A DNA stretch of 10,420 nt, from the NCBI GenBank assembly GCA_018830415.1, contig JAHJSJ010000078.1, forward strand, positions 1 to 10,420. Reading direction: 5' to 3'. Shown here in pieces: positions 1 to 8,377 of this stretch (positions are counted from its first letter, which is position 1; the number at the start of each line of letters is the position of its first letter). Under the pieces are notes generated by a model. That model made no database searches. It saw nothing but the letters and a program-made list of their open reading frames with translations, and was not told the DNA's origin. This stretch comes from Alphaproteobacteria bacterium (GTDB lineage Bacteria; Pseudomonadota; Alphaproteobacteria; Sphingomonadales; Sphingomonadaceae). Both the position numbers and the translations under genes were made by a program.

Positions 1-2405
1 CGCGCCGCTGGAAAGTTGCGCCGCCGCCGCACCCCACCCTTGCAGCCGGTGTCACCAGCGCGTCCCCGGCGCTGGCACGGCTGCTGCGCGTGGTGGCCGA
101 ACTGCCGATGGGCGCGGTGGTGCTGCCCGATCTCGATCTGGCGATGGATGATGCCGCTTGGGAGGAATTGGGCCGTGCAGGTGCAGCCGACGAACCTGGC
201 GGGGCGGTGTTCGGCGCCGACGACGCGCTGTCGCACCCGCAATATCATCTCAAGCTGCTGCTCAACCGCATGGGGGTGAACCGCGCAGAGGTGCAGCAAT
301 GGCACCGGCGCGGAATTGCTGCGGCAGAGCCTGCCCGCAGCCGGGCGATCTCATCCTTGTTCCTGCCCCCGCGAGCGAGCCGTTCGTGGGCGGCGTTAAA
401 GCCCGATCAGCGGCGGTTGGCGGGCGTCCGCTTGCTGACCAGCGCCACAATCGAAATCGAAGCGCAGGCGGTCGCGTTGATGGCGCGTGAGGCGCTTGAG
501 CAGCCCGAACAGCGGGTTGCGATTGTCACCGCTGATCGCGGCCTTGCGCGGCGGGTGGCGCAGCATCTGGCGCGCTGGAACATCGCGGCCGATGATAGCG
601 CGGGGCAGCCTTTGGCGCTGACCCCCGCGGGCCGATTGGTGGGGTTGCTGGCGGAAATCGCCGCGCATGGTGCAGAACCCGGCAATCTGGTTGCCGCTTT
701 CGGCCATCCGCTGGTGCGCGGCAGTGATGGGGAGGCGCGGCAGGCATGGCTGACCGGCCTGCGCGCATTTGACCGGCAATTGCGCGGGCCGTCTCCTGCG
801 CCGGGGATGGAACCGCTGCGCCATGCGGCGACCAAAGCTGGCGTGGACGCCTGGTGGGCCGAGGCTGAGGTGTTGATCGCGCCGCTTGCGGCTTGGCCGC
901 AGCAAATGGGCCTGTCCGATGCGCTAGGGATACTTGCCGCTGCTGCCGAAGCCTTTGCCGGACCATCGGCATGGGAGCGTGAGGATGGGCGCGCGCTTGG
1001 CACCATGATCGAAGAATTGCGCGGTCACGCCGAAGCGCTCGGCACACAAATCGAAAGCGCCGATATCGCGGGCATTCTGCGCGACGTGATGGACGAAATT
1101 GCGGTGCGCCCCGGTTATGGCAGGCACCCGCGGGTCGCGATCTACGGCTTGCTCGAAGCGCGCATGGCGCGGGCTGATCTGGTGATCTGCGCCGGGATGA
1201 ACGAAGGCAGCTGGCCGCAAGCGCCCGCGGCCGATCCATTGCTTGCTCCAGCGATCCTGCGCGCGCTCGGCGTACCGGGGGCAGAGTTCAGGATCGGGCT
1301 GGCCGCGCATGATTTGGCCGGGGCGCTGGGCGCTCCGCAAGTGGTGCTGAGCCGGGCGCTGCGCGATGCCGAAGGGCCGACGCTGCCGTCACGATTTGTG
1401 CTGCGGGTGGAGGCTTTGTTGGGCGATGATCTGGCGAAAGAGCACCGCGAAACCGCGATTCCGGCGCTGCTTGGGCATCTTGACCGCGAACGGCCCAAGG
1501 CAGAGGCCTATAGGCGCCCTGCGCCCGATCCTGCGCCCGCCTTGCGTGATGTTGCGATCAGGGTGACTGCGCTCGACCGGCTATTGGGCGATCCCTATCA
1601 GTTCTACGCGCAGGCGATTCTTGATCTCAGACAGTTGCAACCGCTTGCTGCCGACCCGTTCAGCGATCCGGCGCTGCGCGGCACCTTGGTGCACGACATT
1701 CTCGACAAGTGGCATCAGGCGCGCGTTACCGATCCGGCGCTGCCAATTGCGCCATTCGCAACCGCGCAGTTCGCGGCCGAGCAGGTGCACCCGCTGTTCC
1801 GGGCGCTGTGGCAGCCGCGTCTGATCGCGGCGCTCGAACGCTTCGAAGCATGGCTGGATGCTGCCGCGCTTGAGGGCCGGACGGTGCTGGCCAGCGAATT
1901 TTCGGGCGAGATGATCTTCGATGATGTCAAGGTAAAGGGCCGTGCTGACCGCATCGATCAGCTCGCCGATGGGACACTGGCCATCGTCGATTACAAAACG
2001 GGTGCGCCGCCAAGCAAGGCACAGGTGACGGCGGGCTATGCCCTGCAACTCGGCATCCTTGGCCTGATCGCGCAGCTTGGGCGGTTTGAACGTGATGGCA
2101 CGGTGGTGACTGGCACGCCGACGCGGTTTGAATATTGGTCGCTGGGCAAGCCGCAAAAGGGCGATGGGTTCGGTTATCAGCAAACCCCGATGAAAGAGGG
2201 GAACGCAAGAACCGGGCTTGAACCCGGCGAATACCTGCCCTTCCATGCCGAGCGGCTGGGCCATGCCATTCGCGAATATATCAAGGGCAGCGCGCCATTT
2301 ACCGCGCGCGAGAACCCTGATTACAAAGGCTATAATGAATATGATCAGCTGATGCGGCTGGAAGAATGGATTGTGGGCCTTACCGATCAGGATGATGCAG
2401 CATGA
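1..2405 (+). CDS. addB: AddB, double-strand break repair helicase-nuclease subunit (5' end outside window)
   Basis: AddB is the second subunit of AddAB, which binds and resects double-strand DNA ends so that RecA can load. The frame is open from position 3 with no stop to the TGA at 2403-2405, so about 800 C-terminal residues are visible and the N-terminus (roughly 200 residues in related proteins) lies upstream. The family signature ICAGMNEGSWP lies near 1185-1220. The C-terminal RecB-type nuclease is complete: His at 1692-1694, Asp in GRADRID at 1947-1949, the DYKTG motif from 1989, and a following Gln in ALQLG. The visible part has only one Cys (in VICAG). The site where Bacillus AddB has its first cluster cysteine reads LLGDPYQFY, so no iron-sulphur cluster is expected. 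The stop overlaps the addA start as ATGA, implying translational coupling. The identification is secure; the start cannot be judged. Confidence 0.93.
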   Translation, partial: RRWKVAPPPHPTLAAGVTSASPALARLLRVVAELPMGAVVLPDLDLAMDDAAWEELGRAGAADEPGGAVFGADDALSHPQYHLKLLLNRMGVNRAEVQQWHRRGIAAAEPARSRAISSLFLPPRASRSWAALKPDQRRLAGVRLLTSATIEIEAQAVALMAREALEQPEQRVAIVTADRGLARRVAQHLARWNIAADDSAGQPLALTPAGRLVGLLAEIAAHGAEPGNLVAAFGHPLVRGSDGEARQAWLTGLRAFDRQLRGPSPAPGMEPLRHAATKAGVDAWWAEAEVLIAPLAAWPQQMGLSDALGILAAAAEAFAGPSAWEREDGRALGTMIEELRGHAEALGTQIESADIAGILRDVMDEIAVRPGYGRHPRVAIYGLLEARMARADLVICAGMNEGSWPQAPAADPLLAPAILRALGVPGAEFRIGLAAHDLAGALGAPQVVLSRALRDAEGPTLPSRFVLRVEALLGDDLAKEHRETAIPALLGHLDRERPKAEAYRRPAPDPAPALRDVAIRVTALDRLLGDPYQFYAQAILDLRQLQPLAADPFSDPALRGTLVHDILDKWHQARVTDPALPIAPFATAQFAAEQVHPLFRALWQPRLIAALERFEAWLDAAALEGRTVLASEFSGEMIFDDVKVKGRADRIDQLADGTLAIVDYKTGAPPSKAQVTAGYALQLGILGLIAQLGRFERDGTVVTGTPTRFEYWSLGKPQKGDGFGYQQTPMKEGNARTGLEPGEYLPFHAERLGHAIREYIKGSAPFTARENPDYKGYNEYDQLMRLEEWIVGLTDQDDAA

Positions 2406-5400
2406 GCGGCGGCGGGTTGGTGTTTCCACTGGCGGGCAATCAACGGCTCGCGGCGAACCCTGCTGACAACGTCTGGCTGTCGGCCTCTGCGGGGACGGGC
2501 AAGACGCAGGTGTTGTCCGCGCGCGTGCTGCGCCTGCTGCTGCGCGAAGATGTTGCGCCGTCGCAGATCCTGTGCCTGACCTTTACCAAGGCGGGCGCGG
2601 CGGAAATGGCCAACCGCATCAACGCGGTGCTGGCGCGCTGGGTGCGATTGCCTGAGGCGACGCTGGCGAAGGAACTTGGCCACCTTGGCGCGGATATCGA
2701 TCCAGCTACCCTGGAACGCGCGCGCAGCCTGTTTGCTAGCGTGCTCGATTGCCCCGGTGGTGGCCTCAGGATCGATACGATCCACGCCTTTGCGCAGTTT
2801 CTGATTGGCAATTTCCCCGATGAGGCGGGCCTTGCCCCCGGCACGCGGGTGATGGACGATCGCAGCCGCGACCTGTTGGCGCGCGATGTTCTCACCGATC
2901 TGATCGAGGGGGCTGAGCGCGTGGGCGATGCCCGGTTGCTGGATGCGATCACCCTGTTCACCACCCGCAAGGAACCGGGTGCGTTGCAGAAATGGCTGAT
3001 GCGCGCCGTCGATGCACATGAGCTGTGGGCAGGACAGGGCGCGTGGCAATCCCCGATGGATGCACGGGTGCGGCAGACCTTGGGGATGCCAGCGGATGCG
3101 GGTGCAGATTGGGCGAACGAACCGCTGCACCCCGATATTTTCCCCGATGATCATCTGCTGGCGATGATCCTCCCGCTTGAAGCGTGGGGCACGGCGACGG
3201 CGGCCAAGTGCCTTAGCTTCATGCGGGAATGGCTGGAGCTGGACTGGCCCGCGCGGATTTCTGCCGCTGCGGGGTTCCGTGGAACGCTGCTCAGGGCGGA
3301 TGGCATGCCGAGCCTAACCCTTAAGAAGCCGCGTGAGACTGACCCTGATTTCATCGACAATCAGGAGACGATTGCCGCCGCGATTGAGGAAGCCGAAATT
3401 CGCCGTGCGCTGCTCGCCACCGCCGAAATCGTCACCGCCGCGCTCGAAATCGGGCGGGCGTTTGCGCTGAGGTGGGAAGCGCGCAAGGCCCGCGAAGGTC
3501 TGCTCGATTTTTCCGACCTGATCCGCAAGGCAGCCGACCTGCTCGGCAATTCTGCGGCGGCAGACTGGATTCGCTACAAGCTTGACCGGCATTTCGACCA
3601 CATCCTGATCGACGAGGCGCAGGATACCAACCAAAGCCAGTGGGACATCGTGTTCGCGCTGATCGATGATTTCTTCAGCGGCGAAGGCGCGCGCGGGGAT
3701 AAATTGCGCACCATCTTCACCGTGGGCGATTACAAACAGGCGATTTTCGGGTTTCAGGGCACCAGTCCGGAAAACTTCGCCCGCGCCAAACAAAAGGTTG
3801 AGGCGCGCATCATGCAGGCGCGTGACGGCATCCGCGCCAGCCGCATCAATCGGCGCGAGCCGGGATGGCAGGATCTCGATCTCGGCCAATCGTTCCGCAC
3901 GGCCAATGTGGTGCTCGATTTCGTCAATCGGACGATTGCGCTTTTGGGCTTTCCCGCCTTCGGGCTTGATCGCGAACCTGCGCCGCATGAAGGTGCCGAG
4001 CGCCCCGGTCTTGTCACGCTGTGGCCGCCCGTTTTTCCCCAAGCGGGCGAGGGTGAGGATGATGAGGATGTCGACGGCGACGATGGCGGCGATTGGCTGC
4101 CCGCGCATGATACCTTGCTCGCCGATCGCATCGCGCAGCAGGTGCAGCGCTGGGTGAACCTGATCGATCCGTTCGTGCTGGAAAAAGGCGCGCGACGCCA
4201 TGCGCAGGCGGGCGACATCATGGTGCTGGTGCGCCAACGCAAAGCGCTCGCCGCGCAGATCGTGGCGAAGCTGCACGCGCGCGGGGTGCCGGTGGCCGGG
4301 GTTGACCGGCTGCGATTGGGTGCGCCGCTGGCGGTCAAGGATGTGCTGGCGGCCCTGCGCTTTGCGGCGCAACCGCTCGATGATCTCAGCCTCGCCAATC
4401 TGCTTGCCTCGCCGCTGGTCGGGTGGACGCAGGAAGATATCCTCACCCACGTTCCCCGACCTGACAAGGTGCGGTTGTGGGATCATTTGCGCCGCGCGGA
4501 TGCGCCGCCGCTTGTGCGGGGTACCGCTGAACGATTGCGCGAACTCCTGCGCCGCGCCGATTATCAGACCCCGCAGGCGCTGATAACCTGGCTGCTGACC
4601 GGCCCGTGGCAAGGCCGTGCGCGGCTGGTTGAACGGTTGGGGAGTGAGGCAAACGACCCGCTTGATGAACTGGTCAACGCGGCTTTCGCGTTTGAAGCGG
4701 AGCACTGGCCGAGCCTTGCCGGGTTCTTGCAGTGGTTCGATGCCGGAACCGGTGATCTGAAGCGCGATTCGGACAGCGCCACCGGGCAGGTGCGGGTGAT
4801 GACGGTGCATGGTTCGAAGGGTTTGCAGGCGCCGATCGTCATCCTTGCCGATGCCACGGGCGAACCCGGCAAGCCGGGCGATCTGGCGCTGGATGATGAT
4901 GCCTTCGAGCTGGCGGGCGATCCTGAACGGGTGCGCGCGGTGCCATTGCCTCCGCTGAACAAGGAGGAACGCAAGGGGCGGGTCAGCGCGGCTGAGGAAG
5001 CGGCCAAGACGGCGGCGATGCAGGAGCATTGGCGGCTGCTTTATGTCGCCATGACCCGCGCTGAGGAAGCGCTGTTCATCGGCGGATCGCTCAACAAGAA
5101 CGAAGCAAGGAACCGCGTCCCGCATGATGATAGCTGGTACGCGCGGCTTGCGCCCTTGTTCGACGGCGAGGAACTCGCTGATCCGGTGTGGCGTTGGCGC
5201 AAGGAATGGGGGCACCGCGCTGAACCGCTGGTGCCGGGCGACAATGCGCAATCGGATGCGCGCGCGGCACCGGAACTCCCGCCTTGGATGACAAGGCCGA
5301 TCAGCCCCGAGCCGCGCCCACCGCGCCCGCTTGCCCCATCAAGCGCGGGTGAGGATAAGGGCGGCGAACCGCCGCTGCCGCCCGATGTTGCTCGGATCGC

Positions 5401-5935
5401 GGCCCGTCGTGGGAGCCTGATCCATCGTCTGCTCGAACGTCTGCCCGATGTACCCGAGGCCGAACGGGCGCTGACCGCGCACCGCTGGCTGGAACGGCAG
5501 GCAGGCGATCTGCCCGATGCGGAACGTGCGGAAATGCTTGGCTCTGCCACGGCCGTGCTCGCCCACCCCGATTTTGCCGCGCTGTTTTCACCGCTTGCGC
5601 TGGCTGAGGTGCCGCTGGCCGCGACGGTGGGCGGGGTGGTGGTGGCAGGCACGGCGGATCGACTGCTGATCGAGAATGCGCGCATCACCGTGGTGGATTT
5701 CAAGACGACCCGCCGCCCACCTGCCAGCGCTGATACGATTCCGCTGGCGACGTTGCGGCAGATGGCCGCCTATGTCGCCGCGTTGGAGGCAATCTATCCG
5801 GGGCGCGAAGTGCGCGCGGGCGTGCTTTATACTCATGCGCCTGCGCTGTTCGACCTCGCACCGGAACGGCTGGCGCCGCACAAGGCAGGGTTGGACGCCG
5901 CGCAGCAAAGCTATTTGCCGCTGGCTATTGAGTGA
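2402..5935 (+). CDS. addA: AddA, UvrD/Rep-type helicase and RecB-type nuclease of AddAB
   Basis: AddA is the motor subunit of AddAB, an SF1A 3'-5' helicase with its own nuclease, acting on broken DNA ends in the cytoplasm. The 1177 residues fit alphaproteobacterial AddA. Helicase motifs in order are: Walker A ASAGTGKT (28-35), motif Ia LTFTKAGAAEM (59-69), Walker B DEAQDTN (404-410), motif III VGDYKQAIFGFQG (441-453), motif IV with Arg499, motif V MTVHGSKGL (800-808) and motif VI YVAMTRAEE (881-889). An acidic Asp/Glu/Gly-rich insert (about 550-564) and a proline-rich linker (about 958-985) precede the nuclease. The nuclease has His1008, Asp1086 (GTADRL), Asp1099 and Lys1101 (VVDFKTT), and Gln1120/Tyr1124, so it looks catalytically intact. 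The start is ATG within the ATGA overlap with addB, and the first residues lead straight into the helicase fold. addAB followed by trxA is a common alphaproteobacterial order. Confidence 0.97.
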   Translation: MSGGGLVFPLAGNQRLAANPADNVWLSASAGTGKTQVLSARVLRLLLREDVAPSQILCLTFTKAGAAEMANRINAVLARWVRLPEATLAKELGHLGADIDPATLERARSLFASVLDCPGGGLRIDTIHAFAQFLIGNFPDEAGLAPGTRVMDDRSRDLLARDVLTDLIEGAERVGDARLLDAITLFTTRKEPGALQKWLMRAVDAHELWAGQGAWQSPMDARVRQTLGMPADAGADWANEPLHPDIFPDDHLLAMILPLEAWGTATAAKCLSFMREWLELDWPARISAAAGFRGTLLRADGMPSLTLKKPRETDPDFIDNQETIAAAIEEAEIRRALLATAEIVTAALEIGRAFALRWEARKAREGLLDFSDLIRKAADLLGNSAAADWIRYKLDRHFDHILIDEAQDTNQSQWDIVFALIDDFFSGEGARGDKLRTIFTVGDYKQAIFGFQGTSPENFARAKQKVEARIMQARDGIRASRINRREPGWQDLDLGQSFRTANVVLDFVNRTIALLGFPAFGLDREPAPHEGAERPGLVTLWPPVFPQAGEGEDDEDVDGDDGGDWLPAHDTLLADRIAQQVQRWVNLIDPFVLEKGARRHAQAGDIMVLVRQRKALAAQIVAKLHARGVPVAGVDRLRLGAPLAVKDVLAALRFAAQPLDDLSLANLLASPLVGWTQEDILTHVPRPDKVRLWDHLRRADAPPLVRGTAERLRELLRRADYQTPQALITWLLTGPWQGRARLVERLGSEANDPLDELVNAAFAFEAEHWPSLAGFLQWFDAGTGDLKRDSDSATGQVRVMTVHGSKGLQAPIVILADATGEPGKPGDLALDDDAFELAGDPERVRAVPLPPLNKEERKGRVSAAEEAAKTAAMQEHWRLLYVAMTRAEEALFIGGSLNKNEARNRVPHDDSWYARLAPLFDGEELADPVWRWRKEWGHRAEPLVPGDNAQSDARAAPELPPWMTRPISPEPRPPRPLAPSSAGEDKGGEPPLPPDVARIAARRGSLIHRLLERLPDVPEAERALTAHRWLERQAGDLPDAERAEMLGSATAVLAHPDFAALFSPLALAEVPLAATVGGVVVAGTADRLLIENARITVVDFKTTRRPPASADTIPLATLRQMAAYVAALEAIYPGREVRAGVLYTHAPALFDLAPERLAPHKAGLDAAQQSYLPLAIE

Positions 5936-6008
5936 AAAGCCGCACGCACTAGATTGCATTATAAGCCCGCGCGCTACTATGCTGCCCGGTAAACAGGAGA
6001 ATGCAGTT
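5936..6008 (+). promoter_or_regulatory. addA-trxA gap with trxA ribosome binding site and a weak promoter candidate
   Basis: The 73-bp gap contains AGGAGA at 5995-6000, eight bases before the trxA ATG, which is a strong Shine-Dalgarno sequence and fixes that start. It is locally AT-richer than its surroundings. TTGCAT (5954-5959) and TACTAT (5975-5980) resemble -35 and -10 elements but are only 15 bp apart. A second -10-like TATAAG lies at 5960-5965. trxA could therefore be read both from addBA and from its own promoter. The ribosome site is well supported; the promoter is a guess from base composition and loose matches. Confidence 0.4.
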
Positions 6009-6329
6009 ATGGCTACCGTCAACGTTACCGATGCCAGCTTTCAGGCTGATGTGCTGGATAGCGACACCCCTGTGTTGGTCGATTTTTGGGCTGACTGGTG
6101 CGGCCCGTGCAAGATGATTGCACCGGCGCTGGAAGAAATCAGCGAGGAACTGGCCGGTCAGGTTCGGATCGCCAAGATCGACATCACCGAAAACACCAAT
6201 GTCGCCGCGCAAATTGGCGTGCAGTCGATCCCGTTGATGGTGCTGTTCAAGAATGGTGAAGCGGTCGCGCGTAAACTAGGCGCTGCACCCAAGGGCCAGC
6301 TGAAAGCGTGGCTTGAAAGCGAGCTTTGA
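6009..6329 (+). CDS. trxA: Thioredoxin 1 (TrxA)
   Basis: This is a cytoplasmic thiol-disulfide oxidoreductase. Reduced by NADPH and thioredoxin reductase, it supplies electrons to enzymes such as ribonucleotide reductase and methionine sulfoxide reductase. The 106 residues match the single-domain thioredoxin length. The active site is WCGPC, with Cys31 and Cys34. The buried Asp25 and Lys56 that tune the thiols are present, and the cis-proline is Pro75 in SIPLMVLF. The residue after the cis-proline is Leu76, where most thioredoxins have Thr. There is no signal peptide. The ATG at 6009 is preceded by AGGAGA at the right spacing. The frame is open further upstream inside addA, but that extension is out of frame with addA and lacks thioredoxin similarity. 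The stop is 15 bp from the stop of the convergent phosphatase gene, and I see no clear terminator between them. Confidence 0.97.
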   Translation: MATVNVTDASFQADVLDSDTPVLVDFWADWCGPCKMIAPALEEISEELAGQVRIAKIDITENTNVAAQIGVQSIPLMVLFKNGEAVARKLGAAPKGQLKAWLESEL

Positions 6330-6344
6330 TCGGATATTCGCGCC

Positions 6345-7154
6345 TTACCCGGCCATCCGGCCGATAAATTCGTCCCAGATCGCCGGGCTGGATGCACCGA
6401 TCAGGCCGGGCTTGTCCGCCTCGTCCACCCGGTAATCGCTGCCATCGAGTCGGGCTGCTTTGCCGCCCGCTTCGTTCAGCCACAACACTCCTGCGGCGTG
6501 ATCCCAGGCGAGCGTGCGTTCGAAGCTGGAGACGTCGTTCTCGCCCAGCGCAAGGCGCGGATATTGTTCGGCGGCGCAGCGCGGGATGTCGACCAGCGTG
6601 TAATGCGGGGCGATCTTCGCATCGACCATGGCCGATTGTTCGGGGGTTAGGAACATGCGGCTGACCGCAGCGACCGGGCGTTCCTGCCCTGTGGAGCGGG
6701 CCGCTATGCGCTCCCCATCCACAAACGCCCCTTCGCCGCGGCGCGCATGGCAGAAACGGTCGGTGTTCGGATCATAGATCCACCCCGCCACCGCCCGTCC
6801 CGCATCGGCAAGCGCGATGATGATGCCGAACGGTTCCTTGCCCTCGGCAAAATTGGCGGTGCCATCGAGCGGGTCGATGATCCAGCACTGGCCTGACAAG
6901 TGATCGAGCACCGCCGCGTCGGAATGGACGGCCTCTTCGCCGACCACCGCGACACCGGGCGCAAGTTTGGTCAGCGCCTCGGTCAGAAACGCTTCCACTT
7001 CGCGGTCAACGATGGTGACAGGGTCGTCTTTGCCCTTCATTTCGACTTCGTGCGCGGCCAGCTGGCGGAAACGGGGCAGCATCGAACGCTGCGCGGCAAA
7101 ACGCATCAGATCGCGGATTTCTTCGTCAAGGGCCGACAATTGGCCCGCTTTCAT
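6345..7154 (-). CDS. Inositol monophosphatase family protein
   Basis: This 269-residue protein is a magnesium-dependent, lithium-sensitive-type phosphomonoesterase of the IMPase/FBPase fold. Likely metal ligands are visible: Glu73 in VVGEEA, Asp94 and Asp97 in IIDPLDGTANF, and Asp218 in AWDHAAG. Asp50 lies in the conserved VTIVDREVE segment. Length and motif order match whole family members. The WDHAAG form and the downstream EAGGKAARLDG are usual for alphaproteobacterial members. The start is the ATG at 7152-7154, which overlaps the argJ stop as ATGA on the minus strand; an upstream in-frame ATG at 7208 would reach deep into argJ. The substrate cannot be read from sequence. Inositol phosphates, histidinol phosphate (HisN-type) or other sugar phosphates are possible, and the DPLDGTANF form fits CysQ (DPLDGTKEF) less well. 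Coupling to argJ makes an amino-acid pathway role such as HisN worth considering, but that is inference. Confidence 0.92.
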   Translation of the reverse strand: MKAGQLSALDEEIRDLMRFAAQRSMLPRFRQLAAHEVEMKGKDDPVTIVDREVEAFLTEALTKLAPGVAVVGEEAVHSDAAVLDHLSGQCWIIDPLDGTANFAEGKEPFGIIIALADAGRAVAGWIYDPNTDRFCHARRGEGAFVDGERIAARSTGQERPVAAVSRMFLTPEQSAMVDAKIAPHYTLVDIPRCAAEQYPRLALGENDVSSFERTLAWDHAAGVLWLNEAGGKAARLDGSDYRVDEADKPGLIGASSPAIWDEFIGRMAG

Positions 7155-8377
7155 GAACGGTAATCCGCGTTGATGGCGATGTAGCCGTGGGTGAGATCGC
7201 AGGTCCACACTGTCGCGCGGCCTTCGCCAAGGCCGATGTCGACGGCGATATCGATTTCTTCGCCCTTGAGATGCGCTGAAACCGGGGCTTCGTCATAATC
7301 TTCGACCGGCAGACCGTTCCTCGCGGCCCACACGCCGCCAAACGCGATGGAAAGCCTGTCACGATCTGCCGGTTCGCCAGCCTTGCCCACCGCCATGACC
7401 ACGCGGCCCCAGTTGGCGTCCTCGCCCGCGATGGCAGTCTTGACCAGCGGCGAATTGGCGATGGTGAGGCCAATCCGCCGCGCGCTGTTATCGCTCACCG
7501 CGCCCAACACCCGGATGGTGATGAATTTTTGCGCGCCTTCGCCATCGCGCACAACCAACTGCGCAAGATTGCGGCACACATCGGCCAGCGCAGCCGCAAA
7601 GGCATCCGCGCCCGGGCTGTCCCAGCTTTCGATCCGCGCGTTGCCAGCCTTGCCCGTGGCAAATACCAGCACGGTATCGCTGGTCGAGGTATCGCCATCA
7701 ACAGTGATGCACGAAAAAGTCGCTGCGTTGGCGCGGTTCAGCGCTTCTTGGAGGAAGGCAGGTGCGATGGCTGCATCGGTGAACACATAGCCGAGCATGG
7801 TCGCCATGTCGGGGGCGATCATGCCCGAACCCTTGATAATCCCGGCGAGTTCCACCCGCGTCTCGCCCACCATTGCGCTCGCGCTCGCGCCTTTCGCAAA
7901 GGTGTCTGTGGTGCCGATAGCGTTTGCGGCATCTTCCCAGGTGCAGGGCTGCGCCGCTAGAGCAGCAGCGATCCCGGCACGCGCCTTGTCGATCGGCAAG
8001 GGCACGCCGATGACGCCGGTGGAGGAGACGAATACATCATCTGTCGCACAGCTCAGCGCCGCGCTGACCTGCGACTGGATCTGTTCCACCGCCTCGCGCC
8101 CGCGATAGCCGGTGAAGGCATTGGAATTGCCCGCATTGACGATCAGTGCCCGCGCACGGCCCAGCTTTACCGCTTCGCGCCCCAGCTCCACTTCTGACGA
8201 GGCGCAGGCGCTTTTGGTGAAGACGCCCGCCACGCTGGTGCCTTCGGCCAACTCTGCAAAGGTCAGATCGCAGCGGTTCCATTCCTTGTAACGCGCCCGC
8301 GCCACGCGCAGCGTCACGCCCGCGATTGCAGGCAATTGGGGGAAGGGGCGGGCGAGCGGCGAGCGTTCAATTTCCAT
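7151..8377 (-). CDS. argJ: ArgJ, glutamate N-acetyltransferase / ornithine acetyltransferase
   Basis: ArgJ moves the acetyl group from N-acetylornithine to glutamate, closing the cyclic arginine pathway; some members also use acetyl-CoA for the first step. It is a cytoplasmic enzyme that cuts itself into two chains forming an alpha2-beta2 tetramer. The 408 residues match the usual length. The self-cleavage site is MATML with Ala192/Thr193, Thr193 becoming the N-terminal nucleophile. The upstream KGSGMIAP segment includes Lys182. The oxyanion-hole pair Thr120-Gly121 lies in SSTGVIG, and the C-terminus ends in the typical INADYRS. The ATG at 8375-8377 is preceded on the minus strand by GAGG (plus-strand 8387-8390), nine bases away. 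Its stop overlaps the start of the phosphatase gene, so the two form an operon. Whether it is mono- or bifunctional cannot be told here. Confidence 0.97.
   Translation of the reverse strand: MEIERSPLARPFPQLPAIAGVTLRVARARYKEWNRCDLTFAELAEGTSVAGVFTKSACASSEVELGREAVKLGRARALIVNAGNSNAFTGYRGREAVEQIQSQVSAALSCATDDVFVSSTGVIGVPLPIDKARAGIAAALAAQPCTWEDAANAIGTTDTFAKGASASAMVGETRVELAGIIKGSGMIAPDMATMLGYVFTDAAIAPAFLQEALNRANAATFSCITVDGDTSTSDTVLVFATGKAGNARIESWDSPGADAFAAALADVCRNLAQLVVRDGEGAQKFITIRVLGAVSDNSARRIGLTIANSPLVKTAIAGEDANWGRVVMAVGKAGEPADRDRLSIAFGGVWAARNGLPVEDYDEAPVSAHLKGEEIDIAVDIGLGEGRATVWTCDLTHGYIAINADYRS

Noticed and set aside
90..92. GTG at 90 as the real start of addB
   Set aside because: The frame stays open to position 3, and the residues before 90 continue the AddB N-terminal domain, so the gene begins outside the window.
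2387..3154. Minus-strand open frame over the addA 5' end
   Set aside because: Antisense to the AddA Walker A and motif Ia region, with no domain signal or ribosome site.
3314..5251. Long open frame (645 codons) on the minus strand inside addA
   Set aside because: It lies entirely antisense to addA, whose helicase motifs are intact across the stretch. The translation is rich in Arg, His and Gln without recognisable domains, as expected of a shadow frame in GC-rich DNA.
5676..6008. Extended N-terminus of TrxA read from inside addA
   Set aside because: The extra residues are an out-of-frame reading of the AddA nuclease domain; the ATG at 6009 has a strong ribosome site and gives the normal thioredoxin length.
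7155..7208. Upstream ATG at 7208 (minus strand) as the phosphatase start
   Set aside because: It would add 18 Arg/His-rich residues inside argJ, while the ATG at 7154 gives the ATGA overlap and the usual family length.
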